A stretch of 64,000 nt of DNA from Thiohalocapsa sp963695445 (GTDB lineage Bacteria > Pseudomonadota > Gammaproteobacteria > Chromatiales > Chromatiaceae): positions 62,001 to 126,000 of the forward strand of contig CAVOGV010000029.1 of NCBI GenBank assembly GCA_963695445.1, in the 5' to 3' direction. The notes under the pieces are model-generated. The model was not told where the DNA came from and searched no databases. It was given only the letters and a program-made list of their open reading frames with translations. How positions within the stretch are numbered: the stretch's first letter is position 1; each line of letters begins with the position of its first letter. Of this stretch, positions 36,673 through 49,032 are shown in pieces. Both the position numbers and the translations under genes were made by a program.

Positions 36673-38022
36673 TCACTTCGGCTCCAATTCGATGTTGAAA
36701 ACGTCCGGATAGACCAACTCCTCGTAAGGCATGCTGACGAAGTGTCCCTGGATGTAGTCGACGCCCAGCGCGTACAGGTCGGGCAGGATTTCGGCGTTAT
36801 CCACTGCCAGTGCGATGATCTTGACGCCGTTGTTGCGGGCACAGCGGATTACCTTTTGCACGGCTTCCCGGTGGATGTGTCCGGTGGCAAGTCCCAGAAT
36901 CAATGGCTTGTCGAGTTTGACGTGGGTCACCCAGCCCAGGTTGTCGCGTAACAAGTCGCAATCGCCGGCGTTGAACTGCTCCATCAGGATGCCATGCTTG
37001 CCCTGCTGCATGGTCGTGCGCAGGCGGGATAGGGCCTCGCTTTCTTGCATCAGGGCGCTACGTTGCACCTCTAACGTCAGGCTGCCAGGGCGTATCTTTG
37101 ACGCGGCGATGGTCTCCAGCACCGCGTCGACCACCTGCGGAACGGCCAGTGTCTCGGCGGATAGGTTGATGAACAACCGAGTCTGTTCCGCGGCCGATGC
37201 CTGCATGCGGGCGAGGATCGGCAGGGCCCGGCGTAGCACCCAGAGGTCCATGCGTCCCAGCCACCGGTGCCTGCCAGCGGCGGGGAAGAACCGTCCGGGC
37301 GGCAGCAGCCGGCCGTCTTCGCCTCGCAGCCGGAGCAGGGCCTCGAACATGCCCGCGCGGGTGTCTTCCTGGTGCAATGCAACGATTGGTTGGTACTCCA
37401 GGGTCAGTCCGCCCTGCTCGATCAGGTCCTTCACCCGCTGATCGTCCATCTCTGGGGGCACCAGGTCCCCGAATGTTGTTTGGCCCTCGAGGTTGCTCGT
37501 TTCGGTCCCGTGCGTCGATTCCGCGTCGGTGTCTGAGTGATCCCCGGCATGGGTCTGCAGTGCTGAGCGCCCGTAGTCGCTGATCAGGGGCAGCACCACG
37601 GACGTGCGCGGACCGCCGTCATTGCGTTGATGCAGTTCCCTGCGCAGGCGCAGGGAGGCCAACTCCCTCGCCATCACCATCTCTAAGTGCTCGCGGTCTC
37701 CATGGTTGACGATATCCGCGGCGCCGCGCTTTGCCGCCTCGGCTGGCGATAGCTGAGTGGCCGGCGGCCTCACGAGGATCATCGGTGCTAGCAGCGCGCC
37801 GGCTGTCTCCGCCAGCCAGCGGTCGATGCCGAGGTCGTAGTAGGCAGTGCTGCGGCACAGAATCAGGTCCCAGCGCTCGGGACGCGCGAATGCTTGCCGC
37901 ACGCTGGGGCGGTCCATCGCGACGGAGAATTCCAACTCCTGGTCGGATAGTTGCGGTCGCGTACCGACGCCGAGGCCGGAAGGATCGAAACCGAGACAAA
38001 GCACCTCGATGATTGAGTTCAT
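36673..38022 (-). CDS. degenerate EAL-domain protein, probable c-di-GMP receptor
   Basis: A 449-aa protein. The first 130 residues look like a receiver-type alpha/beta domain lacking obvious phospho-acceptor residues. A linker leads to a C-terminal EAL domain that starts GLTLEYQPIVALH. The EAL motif is kept (FEALLRLRG), but the metal-binding DDFGTG-like loop reads MEQFNAGDCDL and the late AEGVE-like segment reads LAVDNAE. Catalysis is therefore unlikely. Similar domains, as in FimX, bind c-di-GMP and regulate pili or exopolysaccharide. No partner gene adjoins it. Confidence 0.82.
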   Translation of the reverse strand: MNSIIEVLCLGFDPSGLGVGTRPQLSDQELEFSVAMDRPSVRQAFARPERWDLILCRSTAYYDLGIDRWLAETAGALLAPMILVRPPATQLSPAEAAKRGAADIVNHGDREHLEMVMARELASLRLRRELHQRNDGGPRTSVVLPLISDYGRSALQTHAGDHSDTDAESTHGTETSNLEGQTTFGDLVPPEMDDQRVKDLIEQGGLTLEYQPIVALHQEDTRAGMFEALLRLRGEDGRLLPPGRFFPAAGRHRWLGRMDLWVLRRALPILARMQASAAEQTRLFINLSAETLAVPQVVDAVLETIAASKIRPGSLTLEVQRSALMQESEALSRLRTTMQQGKHGILMEQFNAGDCDLLRDNLGWVTHVKLDKPLILGLATGHIHREAVQKVIRCARNNGVKIIALAVDNAEILPDLYALGVDYIQGHFVSMPYEELVYPDVFNIELEPK

Positions 38023-38249
38023 GGCAAAGGTCGCTCGAAGGGGCAGTTGGGCCGATTGCTCGATGACTTGAGGGCCCTGAACCTTTTTGGATGCGTCAGA
38101 TGAAGGGCCAAGGGCTGAGGGTTCCTGTCCAGATGGATCGCTCGAATTCGGCCGCTAGCCGACCTCAAGCGGTGACGGTACACGGTGGCGTCGATCAGCT
38201 CAAGGCGCTAGTGGCTGGGGCGGGCGAATTCGGTTCTGGATGGCAGGGT

Positions 38250-39506
38250 TTACAATGCGTCGGCGGCGGATTCGACCAAGTGTCTGAACTGCTGGCAGCG
38301 TCCGACCAGATCAGATGGCCGTGCGTGCAGATCGCCGCCGATCAGCAGCATGCAGTCACGACCATAAAACCGCACTAGCTCGTCGATGCGCTCGAGGCGC
38401 ATGCCGCCAGCCGGCACCGGGAGGATCGGTGCCAAGCTGGCAGCGTTGTCTTCCCGGATGCCGCTCCGGATGCTGCCCGACCCCTGACCTGGCCGGTTGT
38501 CCGCTGCATCGGTTGCTCGCCACTCGCTGTCCGTCATCGGCGCCGTGCAGCCGATGACGATGTCCCGACACTCTGCCTCCGAGTACGCGAAGCGTCCCCC
38601 GAAGTGGGGAAAGATCGCCGCATCGGCGCCCGCAAGGCGGTTCAGCCGGCCATGCAGCACGCGGTGAGACAAACCCGAATCCGCTGCGACCGCGAAGCTG
38701 CCCTGAAACGCGGGGTGGCTCAGGATCGGCAGCGCAAGTGCGTCGTCGTCGGCCAGGGTGCGCATGGCATCGAACCCAGCGAGGCCGGGACAAAACAGCA
38801 GTCCGCCGGCGCCCGCGTCTCGGGCGTGTTCAGCGCGACGCATGATCTGGTTGAAGGGTGCGGTTACGTTGGGAAGATAGCGCGCTTGCAGTCCGCTTTC
38901 ATGATTCGCGCGCCGGACCGCCTCGGCGCAGCGCGCGACGCGCTCGTCGAACGGGCAAAATGCCTGATCGGCGAGACCGTGGTCGTCCTTGATCAGGTCG
39001 ATTCCCCCCAGCGCCAGCTGATAGGCCAGTTCCGCCAGCGCCGACGCCGACAGCCCCATGGGCTTCAGCGCGGTGCATAACAGCGGACGGTGCTGCGCCC
39101 CGGTCAGTTCGCGCAAGCCGTCGATGCCGAAGCGCGGACCGCGGTATTGCCGAAGCATCGAGGCGGGCAGGCTAAAGTCCGCAAGCTGGATGCCGGGCTG
39201 GATGCTGACGTTGCCGAACAGCACGTTGATCAGTTGCGTCAGCTCGGTGCCGGCGGCCTCGACCGGATAGCGGATGACGACCTCGAAGCGGCCGTATTCC
39301 AGCTGCTTGAGGGAAGCGATTTCACCGACGATGCCGTCGCGGATACTGGCATTGGAGATCAGCTCGGGCGGGAACTCCACCGTCTGTTCCACGCAGATGC
39401 CGCGCGCGCGGGCCTCGGCCGCTGCCTCGTCCGCGGCGCGGATGCGATAGACGGCCTCGAAGCGCTCGCCGCTGAGCAGGGGTGTCGTGATGTCGGCTTG
39501 TGTCAA
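38250..39506 (-). CDS. RuBisCO-like protein (form IV)
   Basis: A 418-aa RuBisCO-superfamily protein. The barrel strand LLCTALKPMGLS holds K148, equivalent to RuBisCO K175, but the second lysine of KPK is Met. The metal site reads GGIDLIKDDHGL: K173 and D175 are kept while the RuBisCO glutamate (E204) is His176. It is therefore not a CO2-fixing RuBisCO. Characterised relatives act as enolases or isomerases in methionine salvage or in sugar-acid (apionate) catabolism. The start is a TTG with GAGG upstream. It follows an ABC importer ATPase gene by 85 bases on the same strand and is probably co-transcribed. Confidence 0.88.
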   Translation of the reverse strand: MTQADITTPLLSGERFEAVYRIRAADEAAAEARARGICVEQTVEFPPELISNASIRDGIVGEIASLKQLEYGRFEVVIRYPVEAAGTELTQLINVLFGNVSIQPGIQLADFSLPASMLRQYRGPRFGIDGLRELTGAQHRPLLCTALKPMGLSASALAELAYQLALGGIDLIKDDHGLADQAFCPFDERVARCAEAVRRANHESGLQARYLPNVTAPFNQIMRRAEHARDAGAGGLLFCPGLAGFDAMRTLADDDALALPILSHPAFQGSFAVAADSGLSHRVLHGRLNRLAGADAAIFPHFGGRFAYSEAECRDIVIGCTAPMTDSEWRATDAADNRPGQGSGSIRSGIREDNAASLAPILPVPAGGMRLERIDELVRFYGRDCMLLIGGDLHARPSDLVGRCQQFRHLVESAADAL

Positions 39507-39591
39507 CGGGATTACCTCGCGAGGCGCCGCCTTTCACAGCTGCCTCAGCGCAACAAGAGAACGGTGCCTTGTCACCGACATGGTGGGTTCC

Positions 39592-40735
<1,144 letters not shown>

Positions 40736-40752
<17 letters not shown>

Positions 40753-42431
40753 GGCGGGAGCGGGTGATGGAACGGCTGAGCAGGATGACCGGAAGCAGCC
40801 CGGCGGCGACGATGGTCAGCGCCGCCGGGCCGGAGTCGGCCAGGCGCTCGTCGGCGGCCAGCTCGTAGGCGCGCACGGCGAGCGTGTTGAAATTGAACGG
40901 GCGCAGGATCAGCGTCGCCGGCAGCTCCTTGAGGACATCGACGAACACCAGCAGCAGGGCCGTCAGCAGGCTGCCGCGCAGCATCGGCATGTGAATGCGC
41001 CACAGCACCTCGCCGGGCCGATAGCCCATGGAGCGTCCGGCCTCGTCCATGGACGGACGGATCTTGCCGAGCCCGGACTCCACCGTCTGCAACGACACCG
41101 CCAGAAAGCGCACCATGTAGGCGAACACCAGCGCCGTCAGCGTGCCGCTCAGCAGCAGCCCGGTGGAGATGCCGAGGCTGGCGCGCATCCAGGCGTCGAT
41201 GCTGTTGTCGATCCAGGCAAACGGAATCAGCACGCCGACGGCGATCACCGTGCCCGGCACCGCATAGCCCAGGCCGGCCAAGCGCACCGCGGACTTCACG
41301 CTCCGCGATGGATACAGGCGTCGACCGTAGCCCAGCAGCAGCGCCAGCAAGAGCGCCAGCAGCGCGGCGCCCGCGGCCAGACCCAGACTGTTCAGCGCCA
41401 GGATCACGAACTCGCCGTCCCAGCGCGTCTCGGCCACCGTCAGGCTCCACCAGCCGAGTTGCCCGGCCGGCAGCACAAAGCCGAACAGCAGCGGCAGCAG
41501 GCAGAAGGTGAACGCCAGCGCCGCTCGCCATCCGCGCAGATGCAGCCCGCGGATGGACTGTTCACGCTGACTGGTGTGATGGTAGCGCGCGTGGCGACGC
41601 GACCAGCGCTCGAGCAGGATGAGGACGAATACGAACGTCAGCAGCAGCGCCGAGAGCTGCGCGGCCGCCGCGGGATTGCCGAGCCCGAACCAGGTACGGA
41701 AGATGCCGGTGGTAAAGGTCGACACGCCGAAATACTGCACCGTGCCGTAGTCCGCCAGCGTCTCCATCAGCGCCAGCGACAGACCGGCGACGATGGCCGG
41801 GCGCGCCAGCGGCAGCGCCACGGAGTAAAAGGTCCGCCAGGGTCCGTTACCGAGCGTGCGGCTGACGTCGAGCACGCACAGGGACTGGCTCAGGAAGGCC
41901 GCGCGCGTGAGCAGATACACATAGGGATAGAGCACCAGCGACAGCATCACCGCGGCACCGGGCAGAGAGCGGATCTCCGGGAACCAGTAGTCGCCGTAGC
42001 CCCAGCCGGTCCAGTCCCGCAGCGTGGTCTGGATCGGTCCGGCGAAGTCCAGCATGCCGGTGTAGGTGTAGGCAATGATGTAGGCCGGCATCGCCATCGG
42101 CAGCAACAGCGCCCATTCGAACAGCGCGCGGCCGGGAAAACGGCACATGCTGGTGAGCCAGGCGGTGCCGACCCCACACGATCAGCGTTCCGCCGGCGAC
42201 GCCGAGCATCAGCAGCAGCGAGTTGCTGACATAGTCCGCCAGCACGGTCTCCGCCAGGTGCCGCCACACGTCGCCCGCCGGCACGAAGACGAATCCGACG
42301 ACAACAAGCACCGGCAGCGCGAGCAGCAGCGCGATCGCAATCACGCTGGCCGGCCACCAGGCACGGCGCGATTCGCGCCTGCTCAAGGCGTCGCGAGTGA
42401 GGTTCGCTGCGGCGGTGGCGGTCTCGTTCAA
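40736..42431 (-). CDS. ABC importer permease, FbpB type (one apparent frameshift)
   Basis: A fused two-module permease of about 560 aa with around twelve helices. The N-terminal half has FVFVPAGDVWRHLAETVLAD and PMAMPAYIIAYTY; the C-terminal half has AVPGTVIAVGVLIPFAW and VFVDVLKELPATLILRPFN, the EAA loop of FbpB/SfuB. The frame breaks near 42175, joining GGTLIV to GTAWLTSMCRF. The start is uncertain (TTG 42431 or upstream). No substrate-binding protein gene is in the window. Confidence 0.85.
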
Positions 42432-42561
42432 AGGGGCAGTTCCGAGGACGGGCGGATGAGAGCTGTGGTTGTCGAGCCGGTATTGAACCACGAACCGCAA
42501 CGACGCTGCGAAACAAGCATTGCCAGTTGCCGATTGCCGCTCGCTCAGCCGAGCATTCCCT

Positions 42562-42639
42562 GTGGGAGCGGCTTGCAGCCGCGATCAGGCCGCGCAGCAC
42601 GTGGCTATCGTTGCCGTCGCGATTGCAAATCGCTCCCAC
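42562..42639. repeat. REP pair (REPIN-type palindrome)
   Basis: GTGGGAGCGGCTTGCAGCCGC at the left faces GCGATTTGCAATCGCTCCCAC in reverse at the right. Same arms as the repeats at 2335, 8402 and 11829. It lies between the ABC permease gene and the stop of the lipoprotein hydrolase gene. Confidence 0.85.
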
Positions 42640-42646
42640 ACATCAC

Positions 42647-43551
42647 TCAAAGCCCTTGCGACGTGGGCGGCCAGGCGAGCAGATCGCCTTCGAAAAGGGA
42701 TGCGACCGCCAGTTGGGTGCTGGCGATGATGCGTTCGCGAGCGCTGCTTTCGGGCGCGATCTCCTGTCCCCGGTTCCATCCGCCGCCCTAGAGGCCGCGA
42801 CGTCGGCCCGTGAAGCCGCATCGGTGGCCGCATCCGGATCGGTGCAGATCAGTTCACACAGTCGGTCCGTTGGCGCCTCGAAGTCGCAGTGGCCAGCGCC
42901 GTCGATGCGCTGCACGCGCGCCCAGTCGGTGGCGGCCACTACCGCGCGTCCGTTGTCCAGCGCATTGCAGTTGGTGGGCTCGCCCGCGAGGGCCAGCAGC
43001 GGTTTGTCGAGTCCCTTGGCGGCCCGCACACCCAGCCCCTGGGTCTCGACCAGGTCGAGGGTGACGACGCCGATGCTGTTGGGGTCGGCGCGACCGGCGA
43101 TGACCGCGGCGAGTCCGCCGGCCGAGAAACCGGCGTAGACGACGCGCCGCGCACCCAGGTGGCGGGCCAGCGCGACCATGTCCAGCCCGTTCTGGGCATG
43201 GCGGCCGTCCCAGGGGCTCGAATTGCAGAAGTCGAGCGTGGCCACGGGGGTTCCGGCAGCGGCGATGGACGCGGCCAGGGTCTGCATCCGCGCCTGGCTG
43301 CGCAGGAATCCATGGGCAAGTACGACCAGATCGTCGGTCTGATCGTCGACGTCTTCGCCCTCTCTGACGTCCCTCGTGTAGACACGGTAGTCCAGCCGGC
43401 AGCCGGTGGACGAGTCGATGCCGCCGGATGCGATTCGCACGCCGGGCGGCAGCAGCGATGCGGCGTCGTCGTTCGCCGGTTTCAGCATGAGACCGGAGCA
43501 ACTCGCCAGCAGCATGAGGGCAGGGAGCAGGTATTTGATCCTTGTTCGCAT
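42647..43551 (-). CDS. alpha/beta-hydrolase lipoprotein (one apparent frameshift)
   Basis: About 300 aa. A lipobox MLLASCSG places it on a membrane. The nucleophile elbow is YAGFSAGG and the late histidine is in GAGHCDFEAPT; LVVLAHGFLRSQ is the oxyanion region. The C-terminal 45 residues read sensibly only after a one-base shift near 42788, giving NRGQEIAPESSARERIIAS and a stop at 42647. Likely an esterase or lipase with unknown substrate. Confidence 0.8.
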
Positions 43552-43787
43552 GCCCGTTAAGTGCTGACCATTGCTGCTTCTAACAATCTTTCGTCAGAAC
43601 TTGTGAGGCGATTGCCGGAAACAAGGAAGCCGAATGGCGCAGGATGTTTATTCTGGCCTTGAGTTGCGCCGACTCTGGCTTGGCCTTGCGAAGTAGGCAT
43701 AGAACAGACTGGCGGAGTAACCCTCACGGAGTGTGGGGCGCATGCCCGATCCGGCCGGTTGCTCTTCGGCGGTGTTACCCTTGCCGC

Positions 43788-45586
43788 ATGCCGTCAGCCA
43801 ATCGAGCCAAATCCCGCGATAACGCCGCGAACGCCGTCCCGGTGCGCATCCGGCGCATCATCGGAAGCTAGCGGCAATCCGTCTGATCTCACCACCTTGA
43901 TGCGGCGCCTTTACCTCCACCGGGGCGAGGCCGAGCCGACGCCGACCGGTCTCGCCGATCTGCTGCCGGCGACCGATCTGCTCGGCATCGGCGCGGCGGC
44001 GGAATTGCTCGCCGACTGCATCGGTCGCGGCGGGCGCATCGTCGTGGTCGGTGATTTCGATGCCGACGGTGCCACCGGCAGCGCGGTGGCCATGCTCGGC
44101 CTGCGCGCCCTCGGCGCCGCGGGTGTCGAACACCTGACCCCCAGTCGCTTCAAGCATGGCTACGGCCTGAGCCCGGCGGTGGTCGATGCCGCGGCGCCAC
44201 ACAAGCCGGACCTGCTGATCACCGTGGACAACGGCATTGCCAGCGTTGCCGGGGTCGCGCGTGCGCGGGAGCTGGGCATCCCAGTGTTGGTCACCGATCA
44301 CCACCTGCCGGGGGCCGAGTTGCCCGAGGCCGCGGCCATCGTCAATCCCAACCAGCGCGGCTGCGTCGTTCGGCAGCAAACACCTGGCCGGCGTCGGCGT
44401 CATGTTCTACCTGCTGGCGGCGACGCGCTCGGAGCTGCGCCGGCGCGGCTGGTTCGACCGCACCCGCCCCGGCGCGGTCGCCGAGCCGAATCTGGCGCAA
44501 TGGCTGGATCTGGTTGCGCTGGGCACCGTCGCCGACGTCGTCACGCTCGATCGCAACAACCGCATCCTGGTGGAGCAGGGCCTGCGCCGCATCCGTGCCG
44601 GTCAGTGCCGGCCGGGGCTGCGGGCGCTGCTCGAGATCGCGGGCTGCCGCATCGAGCAGGTCACGGCGCGGGACCTGGGCTTCTCGGCCGGCCCGCGGCT
44701 CAATGCCGCCGGCCGGCTCGACGACATGAGCATCGGCGTCGATTGCCTGGTCACCGATGATCCGGTGCGGGCGATGACGCTGGCGCGTCAATTACACGCC
44801 CTCAATGGCGAACGCCGCGAGATCGAATTCAACATGCGTGAGACCGCCGAGGCCATCGTCGACGGCCTGGCGGCGCGGGCCGACGCGTTGCCGGCGGGGC
44901 TTTGTCTGTATGGCGCCGACTGGCATCAGGGCGTGATCGGCATCGTGGCGGCGCGTATTCGCGAGCGTTGGCATCGGCCCGTGATTGCCTTTGCCGATGC
45001 CGGCACTGGCGGTGCCGGTGGCGGCGCAGGTGGCCTGCTGCGCGGCTCCGCACGCTCCATCGATGGACTGCATATTCGCGACGTCATCGACGCCGTCGAC
45101 AAGCGCTGCCCCGGTCTCATCGAGCGCTTCGGCGGTCATGCGATGGCTGCCGGTCTGAGCCTGCCGCTGCAGGCGCTAGACGCCTTCCGCGCCGCCTTCG
45201 AGGATGAGGTTAGGCGCGAACTCGGCGACACGCCAACGGTGCGCGAATTACTCTCTGACGGCGAGCTCCCCGGCCCCATGCTCAATTTGCGGACCGCCGA
45301 TGCGCTGCGCTTTGCCGGACCCTGGGGCAAGGGCTTTACCGAACCGTTGTTCGACGGACTGTTCGAGGTCTCGGACGTGCGTATCGTCGCTGAACGCCAT
45401 CTGAAGCTGCGCGTGCGCGCCGCCGACGGCATGCCGCTGGAGGCGATCGGCTTCAACCAGGCCGAGCGCCGCGCCGAGGTCGGCGATCGCATGCACCTGG
45501 CCTACCGGCTGGACGTGAACGACTATCGCGGACTGCGGGCGCCACAACTGATTCTGGAGCACGTGCAGGCGCCGTCGAATCCTTGA
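43788..45586 (+). CDS. recJ: single-stranded-DNA-specific exonuclease RecJ (two apparent frameshifts)
   Basis: About 598 aa when repaired. The DHH-family nuclease motifs are VVVGDFDADGATGSA and LVTDHHLPGAELPEA, with a later AGPRLNAAGRLDDM. The DHHA1 part has FGGHAMAAGLSLP, and the OB-fold ends the protein. Breaks lie near 43868, just before NPSDLTTLMRRLYLHRG, and near 44375, where dropping one G joins NQRGC to SFGSKHLAGVG. RecJ digests 5' ssDNA ends in recombination and mismatch repair. Confidence 0.92.
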
Positions 45587-45610
45587 AGACACCTAAGTTT
45601 GGCGGATGAT

Positions 45611-46879
45611 TCAGATCATCATACCGACGACGGCCCCGGTCATCAGCGTCGCCAGCGTGCCCGCGAGGATCGAGCGCATACCCAGTTCGACCACCTCCGC
45701 GCGGCGCTCCGGTGCCAGGGTGCCAAGCCCGCCGATCATGATGCCGAGGCTGCCGAAGTTGGCGAAGCCGCACAGGGCATAGGTCATGATCAGGCGGCTG
45801 CGTTCGCTGAGGGCATCCGCCGGCAATGCCGCGAGTTGCAGGTAGGCGAGCAGTTCGTTCAGCACCGTTTTGATGCCCATCAACTGCCCGGCGCTCGCGG
45901 CCTCCTGCCAGGGGATGCCGATCAGCCAGACCACGGGCGCAAACAGCCAGCCCAGCAGACGTTGCAGCGTCAATGGGCTGCCGTCCAACTCGGGTAACAG
46001 CGTCAGCAGCGGAGTTGGCGAGACTGACCAGCGCGACCATGACGACGAGCATGGCCATGATGTTCAGCATCAGCGGGATGGCGTCGAGCGTGCCGCGGGT
46101 GACCGCATCCATGGCACTGCCCGAATCCTGTGCGATGCGGGGGAGCTCCGTGCGCTGCCATGGGCGCTTGCGCCGGAATCAGCAGGCCGGCCACCACCAG
46201 CGCGGCGGGCGCGCTGATCAGCGATGCGGTCAGGATGTGGCCCATCGCGTTGGGGACCGCGTCGCCGATGAGGGTTGCATACAGCACCATCACGGTGCCG
46301 GCGATGGTGGCCATGCCGGTGGTCATCAGCGCGAACAGTGCGCCGCGGCTCATGTCGCGCAGATACGGCTTGATCAGCAGCGGCGACTCCACCATCCCGA
46401 TGAACACGTTGGCCGCGGTACCGAGCCCAAGTGCGCCGCTGATGCCGAGCGTGCGGCGCAGCAGCCAGGCCAGCGCGTTCACCAACAGCGGCAGCACCCG
46501 CCAATGAAACAGCAGCGCTGACAAGGCGCCGATGACCAGGACCAGGGGCAAGGCGCGAAAGGCAAGCACAAAGCTGTTCTCGGGGTAAATGGCCTCGAAC
46601 GGCGTCTCACCACCACCGAGATGCCCAAATACGAAGCTGGTGCCTGCCTCGGTCGCGCGCTGCACCGCCAGCACTGCCTCGTTGACGGCCGCAAATAGCG
46701 CCTGCGCAGGCGGTAACTTCAGCAGCAGCAGCGCGAGCAGGATTTGCAGGCCGAGTCCGCCGATCAACAGCCGCGGCGACACGCGACGGCGGTCCTCGCT
46801 GAGTAGCCAGGCGAAGCCGAGCAGGACCGAGAGGCCGAACAGGCCCCTGAAGTACGTCGGACAGGAGTTGGTTGGACAT
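45611..46879 (-). CDS. concentrative nucleoside transporter, NupC/CNT family (three apparent frameshifts)
   Basis: About 420 aa when repaired, with around nine helices. MSNQLLSDVLQG begins the protein; GLFGLSVLLGFAWLLSEDRR, ENSFVLAFRALPLVLVIGAL, NVFIGMVESPLLIKPYL and CGFANFGSLGIMIGGLG are CNT signatures. Breaks are near 46855, 46147 and 46010. It would import nucleosides with Na+ or H+. Confidence 0.88.
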
Positions 46880-47146
46880 TGGCGGTTTTCTGGCGACGTT
46901 CTGTGGCGAGCTTCCCTGGTGAGGGTCTCTGGCGCATCCGGAACGCATCGATGTCGGGCGCGGATTCTAGCGCGATTTGCGCGATGATCCGACCTCCGTC
47001 GGGCGGCTTCTTCGCCTGGCAACGGTGCATAGCGATCAAGCGGAACAGGCGCTCGCGTTGAAATACCGGCCGGTTCTGCGCACAATCGGCGCCCATGAGC
47101 CATCGGCCACCAGCTAAACGCCATCGACCAGACCTAAGGAATCCCG

Positions 47147-47740
47147 ATGAACAAGACCCGATCCGTATCCCTGCTGTTCGCGGCCCTGCTGCTGTTCGCC
47201 GCGCAGATCGTCGTCGCGGCCGCCGCTCCCCGCGATCCGGGCGCTTATTTTTTCGATCAAACCTTCGGCGACTTCAGCGAGGAACTGGCAACGGCGCGGG
47301 AAGACGGTAAGACCGGCGTCCTGCTGATGTTCGAGATGGACGAGTGCCCGTTCTGCCATCGGATGAAGACGACGGTTCTGAATCAGCCCGAGGTCCAGGA
47401 CTATTTCAAGGAACACTTCCTGATCTTTCCCGTGGACGTCGAGGGTGACGTCGAGGTGACGGATTTTCAGGGTAACGTTGCCGCGCAGAAGGACTTCGCG
47501 CTAAAACAGTTCCGGGTGCGGGCGACGCCGGTGTTCGCGTTTTTCGATCTCGATGGCAATCTCGTCGCCCGTTACACCGGCGCCACCCGCGACAGTGAGG
47601 AGTTCCTGTTGCTTGGCCGTTACGTCGTCGAGGGTGCCTACAAGGACACCACCTTCACCAAGTACAAGCGGGGCAAGCCTGAAGCGGCTGCAGCTGCGGC
47701 CCCAGCCGTGACGTCAGACGCGGCTCAGGCGGAACGCTAA
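47147..47740 (+). CDS. periplasmic thioredoxin-fold protein, SoxW-like
   Basis: A 197-aa secreted protein with signal peptide LLFAALLLFAAQIVVAAAA. The active site is C67-P-F-C70 (MDECPFCHRMK), and the cis-proline follows in RVRATPVFAFFD. It resembles SoxW and DsbC/DsbD-gamma-like reductases that keep periplasmic thiols or sulfur proteins reduced. The alanine-rich tail is dispensable in appearance. It stands alone. Confidence 0.82.
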   Translation: MNKTRSVSLLFAALLLFAAQIVVAAAAPRDPGAYFFDQTFGDFSEELATAREDGKTGVLLMFEMDECPFCHRMKTTVLNQPEVQDYFKEHFLIFPVDVEGDVEVTDFQGNVAAQKDFALKQFRVRATPVFAFFDLDGNLVARYTGATRDSEEFLLLGRYVVEGAYKDTTFTKYKRGKPEAAAAAAPAVTSDAAQAER

Positions 47741-47803
47741 AATCGGGCAGCCTCATGCGCCGCCAGCACGCATTCGATCGGTAGTTGGAGCAAACGAACA
47801 GAG

Positions 47804-48134
47804 ATGAACGAATCGTCACAACGAAGCGTCGCCAAGGTGTGCATGCTGCTGCCACGTCGCCGGGAACGTTCAGGGGGTGTTCTTTCGCGCCTCGGCGCGG
47901 GAAGAGGCGCTGCGGCTGGGGGTGACGGGGTATGCGCGAAACCTGTCGGACGGACGCGTGGAGGTGCTCGCCTGCGGGCCTGCCGATGCGGTCGGCGAGC
48001 TGCGCGAATGGTTGCGCCGGGGGCCGCCGCAGGCGGACGTGACCGGGGTCGCCTGCGAGCCCACCGATTTCCGCACCGTGCAGGGCTTCAGCACCAGACT
48101 TGAGGGGGTAGGGCGCTGCTGCTTCCGGAACTGA
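47804..48134 (+). CDS. acylphosphatase (one apparent frameshift)
   Basis: About 100 aa when repaired. HVAGNVQGVFFRASAREEA holds the catalytic arginine of the VQGVxFR motif, and LGVTGYARNLSDGRVEV holds the catalytic asparagine. The frame breaks near 47843, just after the start codon region. Acylphosphatases hydrolyse carboxyl-phosphate bonds. The stop overlaps the start of sfsA. Confidence 0.85.
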
Positions 48135-48866
48135 CCGACGGCCGTATCCAGCGCCGCTACCAGCGCTTCCTTGCCGATGTCGAGCTAGCCGATGGCAGCC
48201 TGGTCACTGCCCATGTGCCCGAACACCGGCACCATGGCGACCTGTTGGCAACCCGGCGCCCCGGTGCAGCTGAGCTACAGCGACAACCCACGCCGCAAGC
48301 TGGCCTGGACGCTGGAACGCGTGGACATGGGCGGCGGCTGGATCGGCGTCAACACGGCGCGGCCGAATCAGGTGGTGGCGGAAGCCATCGGCCAGGGGCG
48401 GCTGGCACCGTTGCGTGGTTATCGCAGCCTGCGTCGGGAGGTGCAGTTCGATGCGCCGGCCCCGCGTCAAAACGCCTCGGAGCGGGGCAGGCTCGACTTC
48501 GGACTCAGCGATGCCGCGCTGCCGGGCGCGCCGGATGCGCTGGTCGAGGTGAAGAACGTGACCTTGCTCGACGGCGAGCTGCTGCGCTTCCCGGATGCCC
48601 GCAGCGAGCGCGGGCGCAAGCATCTGAACCTGCTCATCGCGGCTGTGGCCATGGGGCTTCGCGGTGTCATGCTGTTTGCGTTGAATCGGCCGGAAGGGCG
48701 CGGTCTTGCGCCCGCCTGGGATGTCGACCCCCTCTACGCGAAACGCCTGTGCGAAGCCGCCGCTGCCGGGGTCGAGGTGCTTGCGGTGCGCCTGGTTCAC
48801 GGTCGCGACGGCATCGACACCGGCGAACTGCTGCCGGTGGAGCTCGGCGATGGCTTGGGGCGATGA
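48113..48866 (+). CDS. sfsA: SfsA family DNA/RNA nuclease-like protein (one apparent frameshift)
   Basis: About 245 aa. LPELTDGRIQRRYQRFLADV is the usual start, then HVPNTGTMATCWQPGAPV after dropping one G near 48225, VEVKNVTLLDG with the PD-(D/E)xK-like acidic/lysine pair, and VMLFALNRPEG. No ATG, GTG or TTG fits the start, so the first codons may also be affected by an error. SfsA was described as a sugar-fermentation stimulation protein; its biochemical role is unclear. Confidence 0.85.
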
Positions 48867-49032
48867 TGGGATGACACGCGACTGCTAACCGGTGAAGTCT
48901 GCCGCTTGAAGCTCGAAACGAGCATCCTATACTGGCGGCTAGAAGCCGCCCGGCCCGATTGCCGGCAAGATGCCGGCGCTCCCGTGAGGGCGCGAGGCTC
49001 AAGGCGCTTGGGCCTTTCCCGCCGAGGCGATT

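Noticed and set aside
38250..39506. Functional form I or II RuBisCO
   Set aside because: The active-site KPK and KDDE motifs are altered to KPM and KDDH and no small subunit gene is present.
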